NCBI RefSeq assembly: GCF_037450285.1
Contig: NZ_JAQISN010000001.1
Coordinates: 558,001 to 622,000 of the forward strand
DNA from: Erwinia sp. SLM-02
Lineage (GTDB): Bacteria > Pseudomonadota > Gammaproteobacteria > Enterobacterales > Enterobacteriaceae
DNA: 64,000 nucleotides
Direction: 5' to 3'
Positions 17,524 to 25,728 of the stretch are shown here, piece after piece; positions within the stretch are counted from its first letter, which is position 1; the number at the start of each line of letters is the position of its first letter. The notes under the pieces were generated by a model, which was given only the letters and a program-made list of their open reading frames with translations, ran no database searches and was not told the DNA's origin. The translations under genes and the position numbers were made by a program.

Positions 17524-18051
17524 ATGAAGCTGTGGCCCGTTCTTACCGGGGTGGTACTGTCACTGGGTCTGGTGGCCTGTAAATCCCCGACGCCGCCAAA
17601 AGGCGTTACGCCGATTAACGGCTTTGATGCCGGTCGCTATCTGGGCAAATGGTATGAGGTCGCCCGGCTGGAAAACCGCTTCGAGCGTGGGCTGGAGAAG
17701 GTCACCGCCACCTACGGCAAACGCAGCGATGGCGGAATATCCGTGCTTAATCGTGGCTACGATCCGGCAAAAGGACGCTGGAAAGAGAGTGAAGGGCGTG
17801 CCTACTTTACCGGTGCGCAATCCACTGCGGCGCTGAAGGTGTCGTTCTTTGGTCCGTTTTACGGTGGTTATAACGTTATTGCTCTGGATGACGACTATCG
17901 CTATGCGCTGGTCAGCGGCCCGAATCGTGATTACCTGTGGATATTGTCGCGAACGCCGCAGATCCCGGAGAGCGTTAAGCAGAACTATCTGGCAATCGCC
18001 CGCGGGCTGAATTTCCCGGTGGATAAACTGCTGTGGGTGAATCAGGGATAA
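17524..18051 (+). CDS. blc: Outer-membrane lipoprotein Blc (bacterial lipocalin)
   Basis: Blc is a lipid-binding lipocalin anchored in the outer membrane and associated with membrane stress. The 175-residue precursor has a lipoprotein signal with lipobox LVAC (Cys19). The lipocalin GxW motif (YLGKWYEVARLENRFERG) starts the mature beta-barrel. FFGPFYGGYNVIALDDDYRYALV and YLWILSRTP are typical family blocks. AGGAG lies 5 bp before the ATG. It is monocistronic. The 271 bp upstream, toward the 85-aa gene, show no clear operator. Confidence 0.96.
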   Translation: MKLWPVLTGVVLSLGLVACKSPTPPKGVTPINGFDAGRYLGKWYEVARLENRFERGLEKVTATYGKRSDGGISVLNRGYDPAKGRWKESEGRAYFTGAQSTAALKVSFFGPFYGGYNVIALDDDYRYALVSGPNRDYLWILSRTPQIPESVKQNYLAIARGLNFPVDKLLWVNQG

Positions 18052-18133
18052 TTCGCTACTGGAATTGTCCTGCTTTGCGGCTGTGAGGATCGTAAAAGCA
18101 GTGTTTCAGAATGGGAAAGCCGTACAAGGTAGT

Positions 18134-18151
18134 TGGCCCCGTGAGGGGCCA
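18134..18151. terminator. Hairpin between blc and the M20 gene
   Basis: TGGCCCC at 18134-18140 pairs with GGGGCCA at 18145-18151 across GTGA. It is placed between two convergent genes. There is no U-tract, so its terminator activity is uncertain. Confidence 0.4.
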
Positions 18152-18192
18152 TAGAACGGTGTGATCGATGGTTGTGGTCAGGTGAATATCAA

Positions 18193-19350
18193 TCAGCCGC
18201 GCGGCAGCAGCTGCTCAACCAGCGCGGTCCACAGCGCAATGCCGGGTGCGATCAGCTCATCGTTAAAATCATAGTTGGCGTTGTGCAGCGGCCGTGACGG
18301 CGTCTCCCCGTCAGCGCCGATCCAGAAGTACGCGCCCGGGCAGTGTTCCAGCATGCAGGCAAAATCTTCAGAGGCCATCGACGGGCTGACGTTCCAGTGC
18401 ACCTTTTCTGCGGGCAGCAGCGTCAGCGCGCAGTCGCGAATTTTCGCGGCTTCGGCGGCGTGATTCATGGTCACCGGATAGTCGCCCTGGTACTCAATAC
18501 TGCCCTCGATCCCCATCGGTGCGGTAAACGAGGTCACGAACTCATTGATCATCTGTTTTACCCGGTTGCGCACGTCCGCCTGCAGACAGCGCAGTGTACC
18601 GCGCAGCACCACATTTTCCGGGATGACGTTAATCGCTTCACCGCCGTTGATCTGGGTAATGCTGACCACCGCAGACGCCAGCGGCGACAGGCGGCGGGCC
18701 GGAATAGTTTGCAGCGCCATAATTAACTGGGCGGCGGCAACAATCGGATCCGCGCCGTTTTCCGGCATGGCGGCGTGACAGCTGCGGCCGCGCAGGGTGA
18801 TTTCAAAGGAGTCCAGCGAGGCCATCATCGCCCCTTCATTGACGGCAACTTCACCGGCGGGCAGCCCCGGCCAGTTGTGCATGCCGTAGATGGCATCCAT
18901 CGGGAACAGGGTAAACAGCCCGTCTTCCACCATGCGGCGCGCCCCGCCGAGGTTTTCCTCCGCGGGCTGGAAGACAAAATGCAGCGTTCCGCTGAAGCGG
19001 CGGGTCGTGCTCAGATGCTTTGCCACCGCCAGCAGAATGGCCGTGTGACCGTCATGCCCACAGGCGTGCATCACGCCCGGAGTCGTGGAGCGGTGGGGCG
19101 GATTGCTCAGCTCGGTAATCGGCAGTGCATCCATATCAGCGCGTAACCCGATAACCGGTCCGGGGCCGTTTTCCAGCGTTCCGACCACGCCGGTGCCTGC
19201 CAGGCCACGGTGAACCTGCAGGCCAAAGGCTTCCAGCTGCCCGGCAACCAGCTGTGACGTATGGTGCTCCTGATATCCCAGTTCAGGGCGGGCGTGCAGG
19301 GCTCTGCGCCAGCCGGTGGCTTCTTCAATCAGCGAAACGGGAACGGTCAT
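18193..19350 (-). CDS. M20-family amidohydrolase
   Basis: This 385-residue metallo-amidohydrolase resembles hippurate hydrolases and N-acyl-amino-acid deacylases (YxeP/HipO-like). Metal-site motifs are seen in LRADMDALPI, HACGHDGHTA (Cys-His ligand pair), QPAEENLGGA (catalytic Glu-Glu) and a later histidine in YGMHNWPG. A dimerisation domain sits in the middle (residues ~180-290). It is transcribed in the same direction as hutH-hutU and 113 bp downstream, separated by the hutU terminator. A role in removing an acyl group from histidine-like compounds is possible but not shown. Confidence 0.9.
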   Translation of the reverse strand: MTVPVSLIEEATGWRRALHARPELGYQEHHTSQLVAGQLEAFGLQVHRGLAGTGVVGTLENGPGPVIGLRADMDALPITELSNPPHRSTTPGVMHACGHDGHTAILLAVAKHLSTTRRFSGTLHFVFQPAEENLGGARRMVEDGLFTLFPMDAIYGMHNWPGLPAGEVAVNEGAMMASLDSFEITLRGRSCHAAMPENGADPIVAAAQLIMALQTIPARRLSPLASAVVSITQINGGEAINVIPENVVLRGTLRCLQADVRNRVKQMINEFVTSFTAPMGIEGSIEYQGDYPVTMNHAAEAAKIRDCALTLLPAEKVHWNVSPSMASEDFACMLEHCPGAYFWIGADGETPSRPLHNANYDFNDELIAPGIALWTALVEQLLPRG

Positions 19351-19430
19351 TCAGTACTTCTCCTGTGCAGGGTTACGCGCAGAAACAAGGTAGCATAAAT
19401 CGGGGGAGGAAGAAGCGGGTTGCGGGGAAG

Positions 19431-19455
19431 AAAACAGGCCGGTAATACCGGCCTG
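19431..19455 (-). terminator. hutU: Terminator of the hutHU operon
   Basis: CAGGCCGGT at 19435-19443 pairs with ACCGGCCTG at 19447-19455 with a 3-nt loop. On the minus strand it is followed by TTTTCTT, 8 bp beyond the hutU stop. Confidence 0.75.
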
Positions 19456-19463
19456 GATAACGC

Positions 19464-21149
19464 TTAATCGATCATTGGCAGATTCAGCTCGTGCTTCGCA
19501 GCACAGGCTTTCGCTACCTCATATCCGGCATCAGCATGACGCATCACGCCGGTAGCCGGATCGTTCCACAAGACGCGGCCCAGGCGTTTATCGGCCTCGG
19601 CGCTGCCGTCGGCAACGATCACTACACCCGCGTGCTGCGAGAAGCCCATGCCGACGCCGCCGCCGTGATGCAGGCTGACCCAGGTCGCGCCGCCTGCGGT
19701 GTTCAGCAGGGCATTGAGCAGCGGCCAGTCGGATACCGCATCCGATCCGTCGCGCATCGCTTCGGTTTCGCGGTTAGGGGAGGCCACGGAGCCGCAGTCG
19801 AGGTGATCGCGACCGATCACTACCGGTGCTTTCAGCTCACCGTTGCGCACCATTTCGTTAAACGCCAGCCCGGCCAGATGGCGCTCGCCCAGACCCAGCC
19901 AGCAGATTCGCGCGGGCAGACCCTGGAACGCGATCCGCTCCTGAGCCATATCCAGCCAGCGGTGCAGGTTGGTATGGTCCGGGAACAGTTCTTTCAGTTT
20001 GGCATCGGTACGGTAGATGTCCTCCGGATCGCCGGACAGGGCGACCCAGCGGAACGGACCTTTACCTTCACAGAACAGCGGACGGATATAGGCCGGCACA
20101 AAGCCCGGGAAGTCGAACGCGTTAGTCACGCCTTCTTCCAGCGCCACCTGGCGAATATTGTTACCGTAATCGACGGTAGGAATGCCCATATGGCAGAAGT
20201 CGAGCATGGCCTGCACGTGGACCGCCATTGAGGCGCGGGCGGCTTTCTCAACGGATTTCGGATCGCTGCGGCGGGCCTCTTCCCAGCGTTCAACGGACCA
20301 GCCCTGTGGCAGATAGCCGTTGATCGGGTCGTGAGCGGAGGTCTGGTCGGTGACGATATCCGGCTTCATGCCGCCCGCTTTCGCCCGTTTCACCAGCTCC
20401 GGCAGGATATCTGCGGCGTTGCCGAGCAGCCCGACGGAAATGGCGCGTTTCTCTTTGTTTGCCTGTTCTATCATCGCCAGCGCGTCGTCAAGGGTGTCGG
20501 CGCGGTAATCGACGTAGCGGGTGCGCAGGCGGAAGTCGATGCGCGAAGACTGGCACTCAACGGCCAGCACGGAGGCACCGGCCAGCACGCCCGCCAGCGG
20601 CTGCGCGCCGCCCATGCCGCCCAGCCCGGCGGTGAGGATCCATTTGCCGCTCAGATCGCCGTTATAGTGCTGGCGACCGGCTTCGGCGAAGGTTTCAAAA
20701 GTCCCCTGCACGATGCCCTGCGCGCCGATGTAGATCCAGGATCCGGCGGTCATCTGGCCGTACATCATCAGCCCGGCTTTATCGAGCTTGTTAAAGTGAT
20801 CCCAGTTGGCCCAGTGCGGGACCAGGTTGGAGTTGGCAATCAGCACGCGTGGCGCATCGGCGTGGGTGCGGAAAACCCCAACCGGCTTACCGGACTGAAC
20901 CAGCAGGGTTTCTTCCGGCTGCAGCGCCTGCAGCGAACGCAGGATCTGCTCAAAGCACTCCCAGTTACGGGCGGCTTTACCAATACCGCCGTACACCACT
21001 AAATCTTCCGGGCGCTCGGCAACGTCCGGGTCCAGATTGTTCTGGATCATGCGGTAAGCGGCTTCAATCAGCCAGTTGGCACAGTGCAGCGTGTCGCCGT
21101 GGGGAGCGCGAATGGTACGGGCAACGGCCTTGCTTACGGACTCAGTCAT
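19464..21149 (-). CDS. hutU: Urocanate hydratase
   Basis: HutU converts urocanate to 4-imidazolone-5-propionate with tightly bound NAD+, the second step of histidine degradation. The 561-residue protein shows the family blocks VYGGIGKAARNWE, MTAGSWIYIGAQGIVQGT, the NAD-binding GLGGMGGAQP, and the C-terminal LHHGGGVGMGFSQHAG. I start at the ATG at 21149 (AAGGA upstream); the open frame extends 19 codons further without family similarity. It follows hutH by 25 bp on the same strand, so the two form one operon. Confidence 0.97.
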   Translation of the reverse strand: MTESVSKAVARTIRAPHGDTLHCANWLIEAAYRMIQNNLDPDVAERPEDLVVYGGIGKAARNWECFEQILRSLQALQPEETLLVQSGKPVGVFRTHADAPRVLIANSNLVPHWANWDHFNKLDKAGLMMYGQMTAGSWIYIGAQGIVQGTFETFAEAGRQHYNGDLSGKWILTAGLGGMGGAQPLAGVLAGASVLAVECQSSRIDFRLRTRYVDYRADTLDDALAMIEQANKEKRAISVGLLGNAADILPELVKRAKAGGMKPDIVTDQTSAHDPINGYLPQGWSVERWEEARRSDPKSVEKAARASMAVHVQAMLDFCHMGIPTVDYGNNIRQVALEEGVTNAFDFPGFVPAYIRPLFCEGKGPFRWVALSGDPEDIYRTDAKLKELFPDHTNLHRWLDMAQERIAFQGLPARICWLGLGERHLAGLAFNEMVRNGELKAPVVIGRDHLDCGSVASPNRETEAMRDGSDAVSDWPLLNALLNTAGGATWVSLHHGGGVGMGFSQHAGVVIVADGSAEADKRLGRVLWNDPATGVMRHADAGYEVAKACAAKHELNLPMID

Positions 21150-21174
21150 GGTTGTTTTCCTTATCGGTATTCGC

Positions 21175-22719
21175 TTAGTGGGCGCGTGCAGGCAGCAGCG
21201 CAGCAATCATTTCCGGCCAGCTGTCGCCAGCGGCCCATAAACGCATTTGTTCGATATCCGGTGCCATCAGGCGGTCTTTATCGAGGTAGGCGACCTTCTG
21301 CCGGATAGTGCTCATCACTTCTTCAAGCTGAGGTGAGCTTTGCAGCGGGCGATGGAAGTCGATCCCCTGGGCGGCGGCCATCGCTTCAATGCCCACCACC
21401 GCGGCGGTGTTGAAACACATGGCTCCCAGACGGCGGGCGGCATAGGTGGCCATCGAGACGTGATCCTCCTGATTGGCGGAGGTTGGCAGGCTGTCAACGC
21501 TGCCCGGATGCGCCAGCGATTTGTTTTCCGACGCCAGCGCGGCGGCGGTCACCTGGGCTATCATAAATCCGGAGTTCACCCCGCCGTCGTTGACCAGGAA
21601 CGGCGGCAGGCCGGAAAGGCCGGTATCCAGCAACAGCGCCAGACGGCGTTCGGAGATGGCACCGATTTCCGCCACGGCCAGCGCGATAATATCGGCGGCG
21701 AACGCGACAGGCTCGGCATGGAAGTTTCCGCCGGAAATCACTTCGCCGGTATCGGTAAACACCAGCGGGTTATCGGACGCGGCGTTGGCTTCAATTTGCA
21801 GCACGCGCGCGGCGTGATTGAGATTATCCAGGCAGGCACCCATCACCTGCGGCACGCAGCGGATCGAGTAAGGATCCTGTACCCGTCCGCAGTTGACGTG
21901 GGAATTCAGGATAATACTGCCTTCCAGCAGGCTGGAAACGGCGGCCGCTACGGCGATTTGCCCCTGCTGGCCGCGGGCTTCATGGATGCGGTGGTCAAAC
22001 GGTTTCACCGAGCCTTTAATCGCCTCCAGCGACAGCGCACCGGATACCAGCCCGGCGGCGAAGACGTTCTCGGCTTCGAACAGGCCGCGCAGTGCCAGGG
22101 CGGTGGACACCTGGGTGCCGTTCAGCAGTGCCAGACCCTCTTTTGGTCCGAGGACAATCGGTTCCAGCCCGACCAGCGCAAGTCCGTCACGAGCGGGCAT
22201 CAGCTCGCCTTTCACCCGAACTTCACCTTCCCCCAGCAGCATCAGGGAGAGATGTGCCAGCGGCGCTAAATCGCCGGATGCCCCCACGGAGCCTTTTTCC
22301 GGAATGCACGGCATTACGCCGGCATTAAACAGGGCGATCAGCGCATCGACCAGCTCAATTCTGATCCCGGAGTGACCGCGGGCCAGGCTGATAATCTTGG
22401 TTGCCATCACCAGGCGTACCACGTCGTCGGGTAGCAGATCGCCTAAGCCGACGCTGTGCGACAGCACCAGATTACGCTGCAGTTCGGCCAGCCGCTCTGC
22501 CGGTATGGAGGTCTGAGCCAGTTTGCCAAAGCCGGTATTAATGCCGTAGGTCACTTTGCCTTCGCTGACAATGGCTTCGACCGTATCGCGCGCCTGCTGG
22601 ATGCGGCTGCGTGCCTGCTCGTCCAGCGCCAGCGTTACGCCACCGCGATAAAGGGTTTTCAGCGTGGCAAGATCGACCTTACCCGGCGTCAGTAAGCAGT
22701 GGGTCTGAGTCAGTGGCAT
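21175..22719 (-). CDS. hutH: Histidine ammonia-lyase
   Basis: HutH deaminates histidine to urocanate, the first step of the pathway. The 514-residue protein contains the Ala147-Ser148-Gly149 triad that forms the MIO cofactor (GSVGASGDLAPLAH), the TYGINTGFGKLA block, NGTQVSTALAL, and QDPYSIRCVPQVMGA. The ATG at 22719 has AGGAG 7 bp upstream; further in-frame codons are not family-like. A HutC-like operator abuts the Shine-Dalgarno sequence. The first gene of the hutHU operon, it is divergent from hutC. Confidence 0.97.
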   Translation of the reverse strand: MPLTQTHCLLTPGKVDLATLKTLYRGGVTLALDEQARSRIQQARDTVEAIVSEGKVTYGINTGFGKLAQTSIPAERLAELQRNLVLSHSVGLGDLLPDDVVRLVMATKIISLARGHSGIRIELVDALIALFNAGVMPCIPEKGSVGASGDLAPLAHLSLMLLGEGEVRVKGELMPARDGLALVGLEPIVLGPKEGLALLNGTQVSTALALRGLFEAENVFAAGLVSGALSLEAIKGSVKPFDHRIHEARGQQGQIAVAAAVSSLLEGSIILNSHVNCGRVQDPYSIRCVPQVMGACLDNLNHAARVLQIEANAASDNPLVFTDTGEVISGGNFHAEPVAFAADIIALAVAEIGAISERRLALLLDTGLSGLPPFLVNDGGVNSGFMIAQVTAAALASENKSLAHPGSVDSLPTSANQEDHVSMATYAARRLGAMCFNTAAVVGIEAMAAAQGIDFHRPLQSSPQLEEVMSTIRQKVAYLDKDRLMAPDIEQMRLWAAGDSWPEMIAALLPARAH

Positions 22720-22729
22720 AGTATACTCC

Positions 22730-22739
22730 TGTATAGACA
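22730..22739. promoter_or_regulatory. hutH: HutC-type operator, hutH proximal
   Basis: TGTATAGACA matches TGTA-N2-TACA at seven of eight defined bases. It ends at the hutH Shine-Dalgarno sequence, so bound HutC could block translation-initiation-region transcription. Confidence 0.55.
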
Positions 22740-22838
22740 ACTGGGTGGACAACAAGCTGTATTACGGGTGGAAGCCCCGGCAGATTGTTTAAGGGTTAAA
22801 TTTCGGTCTGAACTGAGTGAATCACAAACGTATAGTCT

Positions 22839-22848
22839 TGTCTATACA
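22839..22848. promoter_or_regulatory. hutC: HutC-type operator, hutH/hutC intergenic
   Basis: TGTCTATACA is the same 10-mer as the hutH-proximal site in the opposite orientation, 109 bp away. It lies midway between hutH and hutC. Confidence 0.55.
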
Positions 22849-22933
22849 ACCAAAGTAACTTGTCTTGCTGCGATCACAAAAAAGGGGGATGAAGGGGGGG
22901 AGTGGAACTGTGCTTCCAGTGGAAAAGTTAACA

Positions 22934-22943
22934 TGTATATACA
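22934..22943. promoter_or_regulatory. hutC: HutC-type operator, hutC proximal
   Basis: TGTATATACA is a perfect TGTA-N2-TACA palindrome, the HutC-site pattern described in Pseudomonas. It ends 51 bp before the hutC ATG. Confidence 0.7.
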
Positions 22944-22994
22944 TTTAGAATATTAGCCAGTAAACTGATTTTCCCACTGTTATAAGGATTCGGT

Positions 22995-23750
22995 ATGGCC
23001 AGGCAGAGTGCAATTTCTCAACTTTCCGCTGCAATGAGCGATCAGCCTGCACCGATTTACCAGCGGGTGAAGCAGGCGATTATCAGCCAGATCAGCGAAG
23101 GCGTCTGGCAGCCAAATCAGCGCGTGCCGTCTGAAAGCGAACTGGTTAACGAGCTTGGCGTCAGCCGGATGACCATTAACCGCGCACTGCGCGAGCTGAC
23201 CAGCGAAGGCTATCTGATGCGGATGCAGGGCGTGGGCACGTTCGTCGCGGAAGCCAAAGGCTATACCGCGATGATGGAAGTCCACAATATCGCGGAAGAG
23301 ATAGCCCAGCGCGGCCATCGCCACAGCTGTAAAATTCTGGCGTTTGGCGAGAGCAAAGCCGATGCGGAACAGGCCGCGCTGCTCGGGTTAACCAGCGGCC
23401 AGAAACTGTTTCACTCGCTGATGATCCACTATGAGAACGATCAGCCGGTGCAGCTGGAAGATCGCCTGGTCAATCCGCAGATGGCACCGGACTACCTGCT
23501 GCAGGATTACACCGAGCAGACGCCCTATACCTATCTGATGCGGGTCGCTCCATTAACCGCCGGTGAGCACGTGGTGGAAGCGGTTCTGCCCGACGCGCGA
23601 CAGTGCCGCCATCTGGCGATTGACGCGCAGGAGCCCTGCCTGCTGATCCGCCGCCAGACCTGGAGCGATAATAAGATCGTTACCTACGCGCGACTATTGT
23701 ATCCCGGATCGCGCTATAAGCTGATGGGGCGCTTCAAAGGCCATGGTTAA
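22995..23750 (+). CDS. hutC: Histidine utilisation repressor (GntR/HutC family)
   Basis: HutC represses hut genes and is released by urocanate. The 251-residue protein has an N-terminal GntR winged helix (PIYQRVKQAIISQISEGVWQ, SESELVNELGVSRMTINRAL) at about residues 16-80 and a C-terminal UTRA effector domain (EVHNIAEEIAQRGH onward). AAGGA precedes the ATG. It lies between divergent hutH and convergent hutD; its 3' end overlaps the hutD 3' end by 17 bp. A perfect TGTA-N2-TACA site upstream suggests autorepression. Confidence 0.97.
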   Translation: MARQSAISQLSAAMSDQPAPIYQRVKQAIISQISEGVWQPNQRVPSESELVNELGVSRMTINRALRELTSEGYLMRMQGVGTFVAEAKGYTAMMEVHNIAEEIAQRGHRHSCKILAFGESKADAEQAALLGLTSGQKLFHSLMIHYENDQPVQLEDRLVNPQMAPDYLLQDYTEQTPYTYLMRVAPLTAGEHVVEAVLPDARQCRHLAIDAQEPCLLIRRQTWSDNKIVTYARLLYPGSRYKLMGRFKGHG

Positions 23751-24294
23751 AGCTCGGTAGCAGCGTGCCCCACAGCAGCAGGGCATCGTTTGACAGCGGC
23801 AGAAAACGCCCCCCCTGATTTTCCCACCAGGCCCCCTGGCCGGCCGCCAGCAGCGTTTGTCCGTGCTGCCACTGGCCGCCAATGACCATGACCACGCCAG
23901 CCGCCTCCACCGGGGGAAAAAATGCCGCCGTGGTGGTGCCCGCCGCGGGCACATAATGTCCCCGCCGGGCCATGATATTGAAGTCGTGGCTCGCCCCTGC
24001 GGGCAGCCGGGCACTGATGCGGTCCTCTCCCCGAAACGAATAGGGTTGATTCACGCTCAGACGCTGTCGCAGCCGGTCGTCGCTGTACAGCTCTACCTCT
24101 CCATCCAGCAGGGTAATAATACGGTCGATGCCGGGGAACGCCGAAAACTCACCGTCTGCGGCGATGGTGGCGATACTGATGCGCCAGTCAAATTCGGCTT
24201 CCCCTGGCGGATAACTGACGATCTCCCGCGTTTCCCCGCCGCCGTTGCGCCAGCGGCTGATGGGCAGGCTGGCGCTGTTAAATAAGTGGATCAT
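23734..24294 (-). CDS. hutD: HutD/Ves family cupin protein
   Basis: HutD is a cupin-fold protein found in many hut loci. In Pseudomonas it is proposed to limit hut expression, perhaps by binding formylglutamate. The 186 residues show the opening SLPISRWRNGGGETREIVSYPPG and the LLDGEVELY cupin strand. It has no obvious metal triad. Its start overlaps the hutF stop (ATGA), so hutF-hutD are one translational unit, and its end overlaps hutC on the other strand. Confidence 0.92.
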   Translation of the reverse strand: MIHLFNSASLPISRWRNGGGETREIVSYPPGEAEFDWRISIATIAADGEFSAFPGIDRIITLLDGEVELYSDDRLRQRLSVNQPYSFRGEDRISARLPAGASHDFNIMARRGHYVPAAGTTTAAFFPPVEAAGVVMVIGGQWQHGQTLLAAGQGAWWENQGGRFLPLSNDALLLWGTLLPSFNHGL

Positions 24295-25646
24295 CGCAGC
24301 GCCTCCAGCACCTGACGGAACTCAGCGTCAATCGACTCCTGCTCTGCGTGCCGGCCGTGTCTGATGCGCTGCACGCCCGCCACGAACACGTCGTGGATCT
24401 GCCCGCGATGCCCGGCAAACAGCCAGCGGTTGAGCAGGGAGTCATCCCCGGTTGCACCCAGTAGCGCGTCATCATTCAACACCAGCCAGTCGGCGCGATA
24501 GCCGGTTTGCAGGCTGCCGGTTTTGACTCCGCAGGCCTGCGCGCCACCCGCCAGCGCCTGCCGGTAAAGCAGATCGCCCACCGACGGCTGATTGGCGGTA
24601 ACAATACGGTTGCGGCGGCGGTCGCGCAGCCGTTGGGCATACTCCAGCCAGCGCAGTTCTTCCACCACGTCCAGCGACACGTGGCTGTCCGATCCAATGC
24701 CCCAGCGGCCACCCCGGGCGATATACTCGGTGGCCGGGAAGATGCCGTCGCCGAGGTTGGCTTCGGTGGTCGGGCAAAGGCCGGCCACCGCCCGGCTCGC
24801 TGCGAGGCGTGAAATCTCGCTGTCGTCCAGATGGGTGGCGTGGATCAGGCACCAGCGCTGGTCCACCTGGAAACGGTCCAGCAGCCAGCTGACCGGGCGT
24901 TCTCCGCTCCACGCCAGAGAATCGTTGACCTCTTTTTCCTGCTCGGCGACGTGCAGATGCACCGGCAGATGGGCCGGGCTGGCCGCCAGCACCTCGCGCA
25001 TTTGCGGCTCACTGACCGCCCGCAGGGAGTGGAAACACAGGCCGTGGTTAATCAGCGGCTTGCCGTCAATCAGCTTCGCCAGGCGCTGCTGCTGAGCGAG
25101 ATAGGCGGCGGTGTCCTGAATAAAGCGCTTCTGCCCGGGCTGCGCGGGCTGGCTGCCGAATCCGGCGTAGCTGTAGAGCACCGGCAGCATTGTCTGGCCG
25201 ATGCCGCTGCGCCCGGCGGCGGCAATCAGCTCAACCAGCATCTCATCCTGCGCATAGGGCTGACCGTCCGGCTGGTGGTGCAGATAGTGAAACTCCGCCA
25301 CCTGGCAATACCCGCCCTTGAGCATCTCAACATAAAGCGCTGCCGCAACCGCGCCCACCTGCTTTGGCGTCAGGCGCTGCACCATGCGGTACATCAGATC
25401 GCGCCAGGTCCAGAAGCTGTCCTGCGGATCGCCCGCCACTTCGGCCAGCCCGGCCATTGCGCGTTGAAATGCATGCGAGTGCAAATTCGCCATGGCCGGT
25501 ACGACAATACCCTCCAGGCGCTGTGCATCCTGCGGCTGGCTGTTGGCGGTGAGAGAGGCGATTGTGCCCTGGCTGTCGACGTCAATCAGTACGTTGTGCT
25601 GCCAGCCATCTGCAAGCAGGGCGCGGGGCGCAAAATAGCGAGTCAT
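24291..25646 (-). CDS. hutF: Formimidoylglutamate deiminase
   Basis: HutF removes ammonia from N-formimino-L-glutamate to give N-formylglutamate. It belongs to the amidohydrolase superfamily and is zinc-dependent. The 451-residue protein contains VPAMANLHSHAFQRAM with the HxH metal motif, INHGLCFHSLRAV, LPVHLHVAEQEKEV and GIGSDSHVSLD with the catalytic Asp. The ATG at 25646 is used; the open frame runs 55 codons further upstream into the operator region without similarity. A perfect HutC-type palindrome lies 25 bp upstream. HutF marks the two-enzyme (deiminase plus deformylase) route. Confidence 0.96.
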   Translation of the reverse strand: MTRYFAPRALLADGWQHNVLIDVDSQGTIASLTANSQPQDAQRLEGIVVPAMANLHSHAFQRAMAGLAEVAGDPQDSFWTWRDLMYRMVQRLTPKQVGAVAAALYVEMLKGGYCQVAEFHYLHHQPDGQPYAQDEMLVELIAAAGRSGIGQTMLPVLYSYAGFGSQPAQPGQKRFIQDTAAYLAQQQRLAKLIDGKPLINHGLCFHSLRAVSEPQMREVLAASPAHLPVHLHVAEQEKEVNDSLAWSGERPVSWLLDRFQVDQRWCLIHATHLDDSEISRLAASRAVAGLCPTTEANLGDGIFPATEYIARGGRWGIGSDSHVSLDVVEELRWLEYAQRLRDRRRNRIVTANQPSVGDLLYRQALAGGAQACGVKTGSLQTGYRADWLVLNDDALLGATGDDSLLNRWLFAGHRGQIHDVFVAGVQRIRHGRHAEQESIDAEFRQVLEALR

Positions 25647-25670
25647 CGGTTGCTTCCTGTACGTTGAGGT

Positions 25671-25680
25671 TGTATATACA
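25671..25680. promoter_or_regulatory. hutI: HutC-type operator between hutF and hutI
   Basis: TGTATATACA is identical to the hutC-proximal operator and is followed by a further TATACATA. It sits in the 82-bp gap between divergent hutF and hutI, so one repressor could control both. Confidence 0.72.
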
Positions 25681-25728
25681 TATACATACTTATAGAAGTT
25701 CAGTAAAGCACACAACGTGGGAGAGGTG

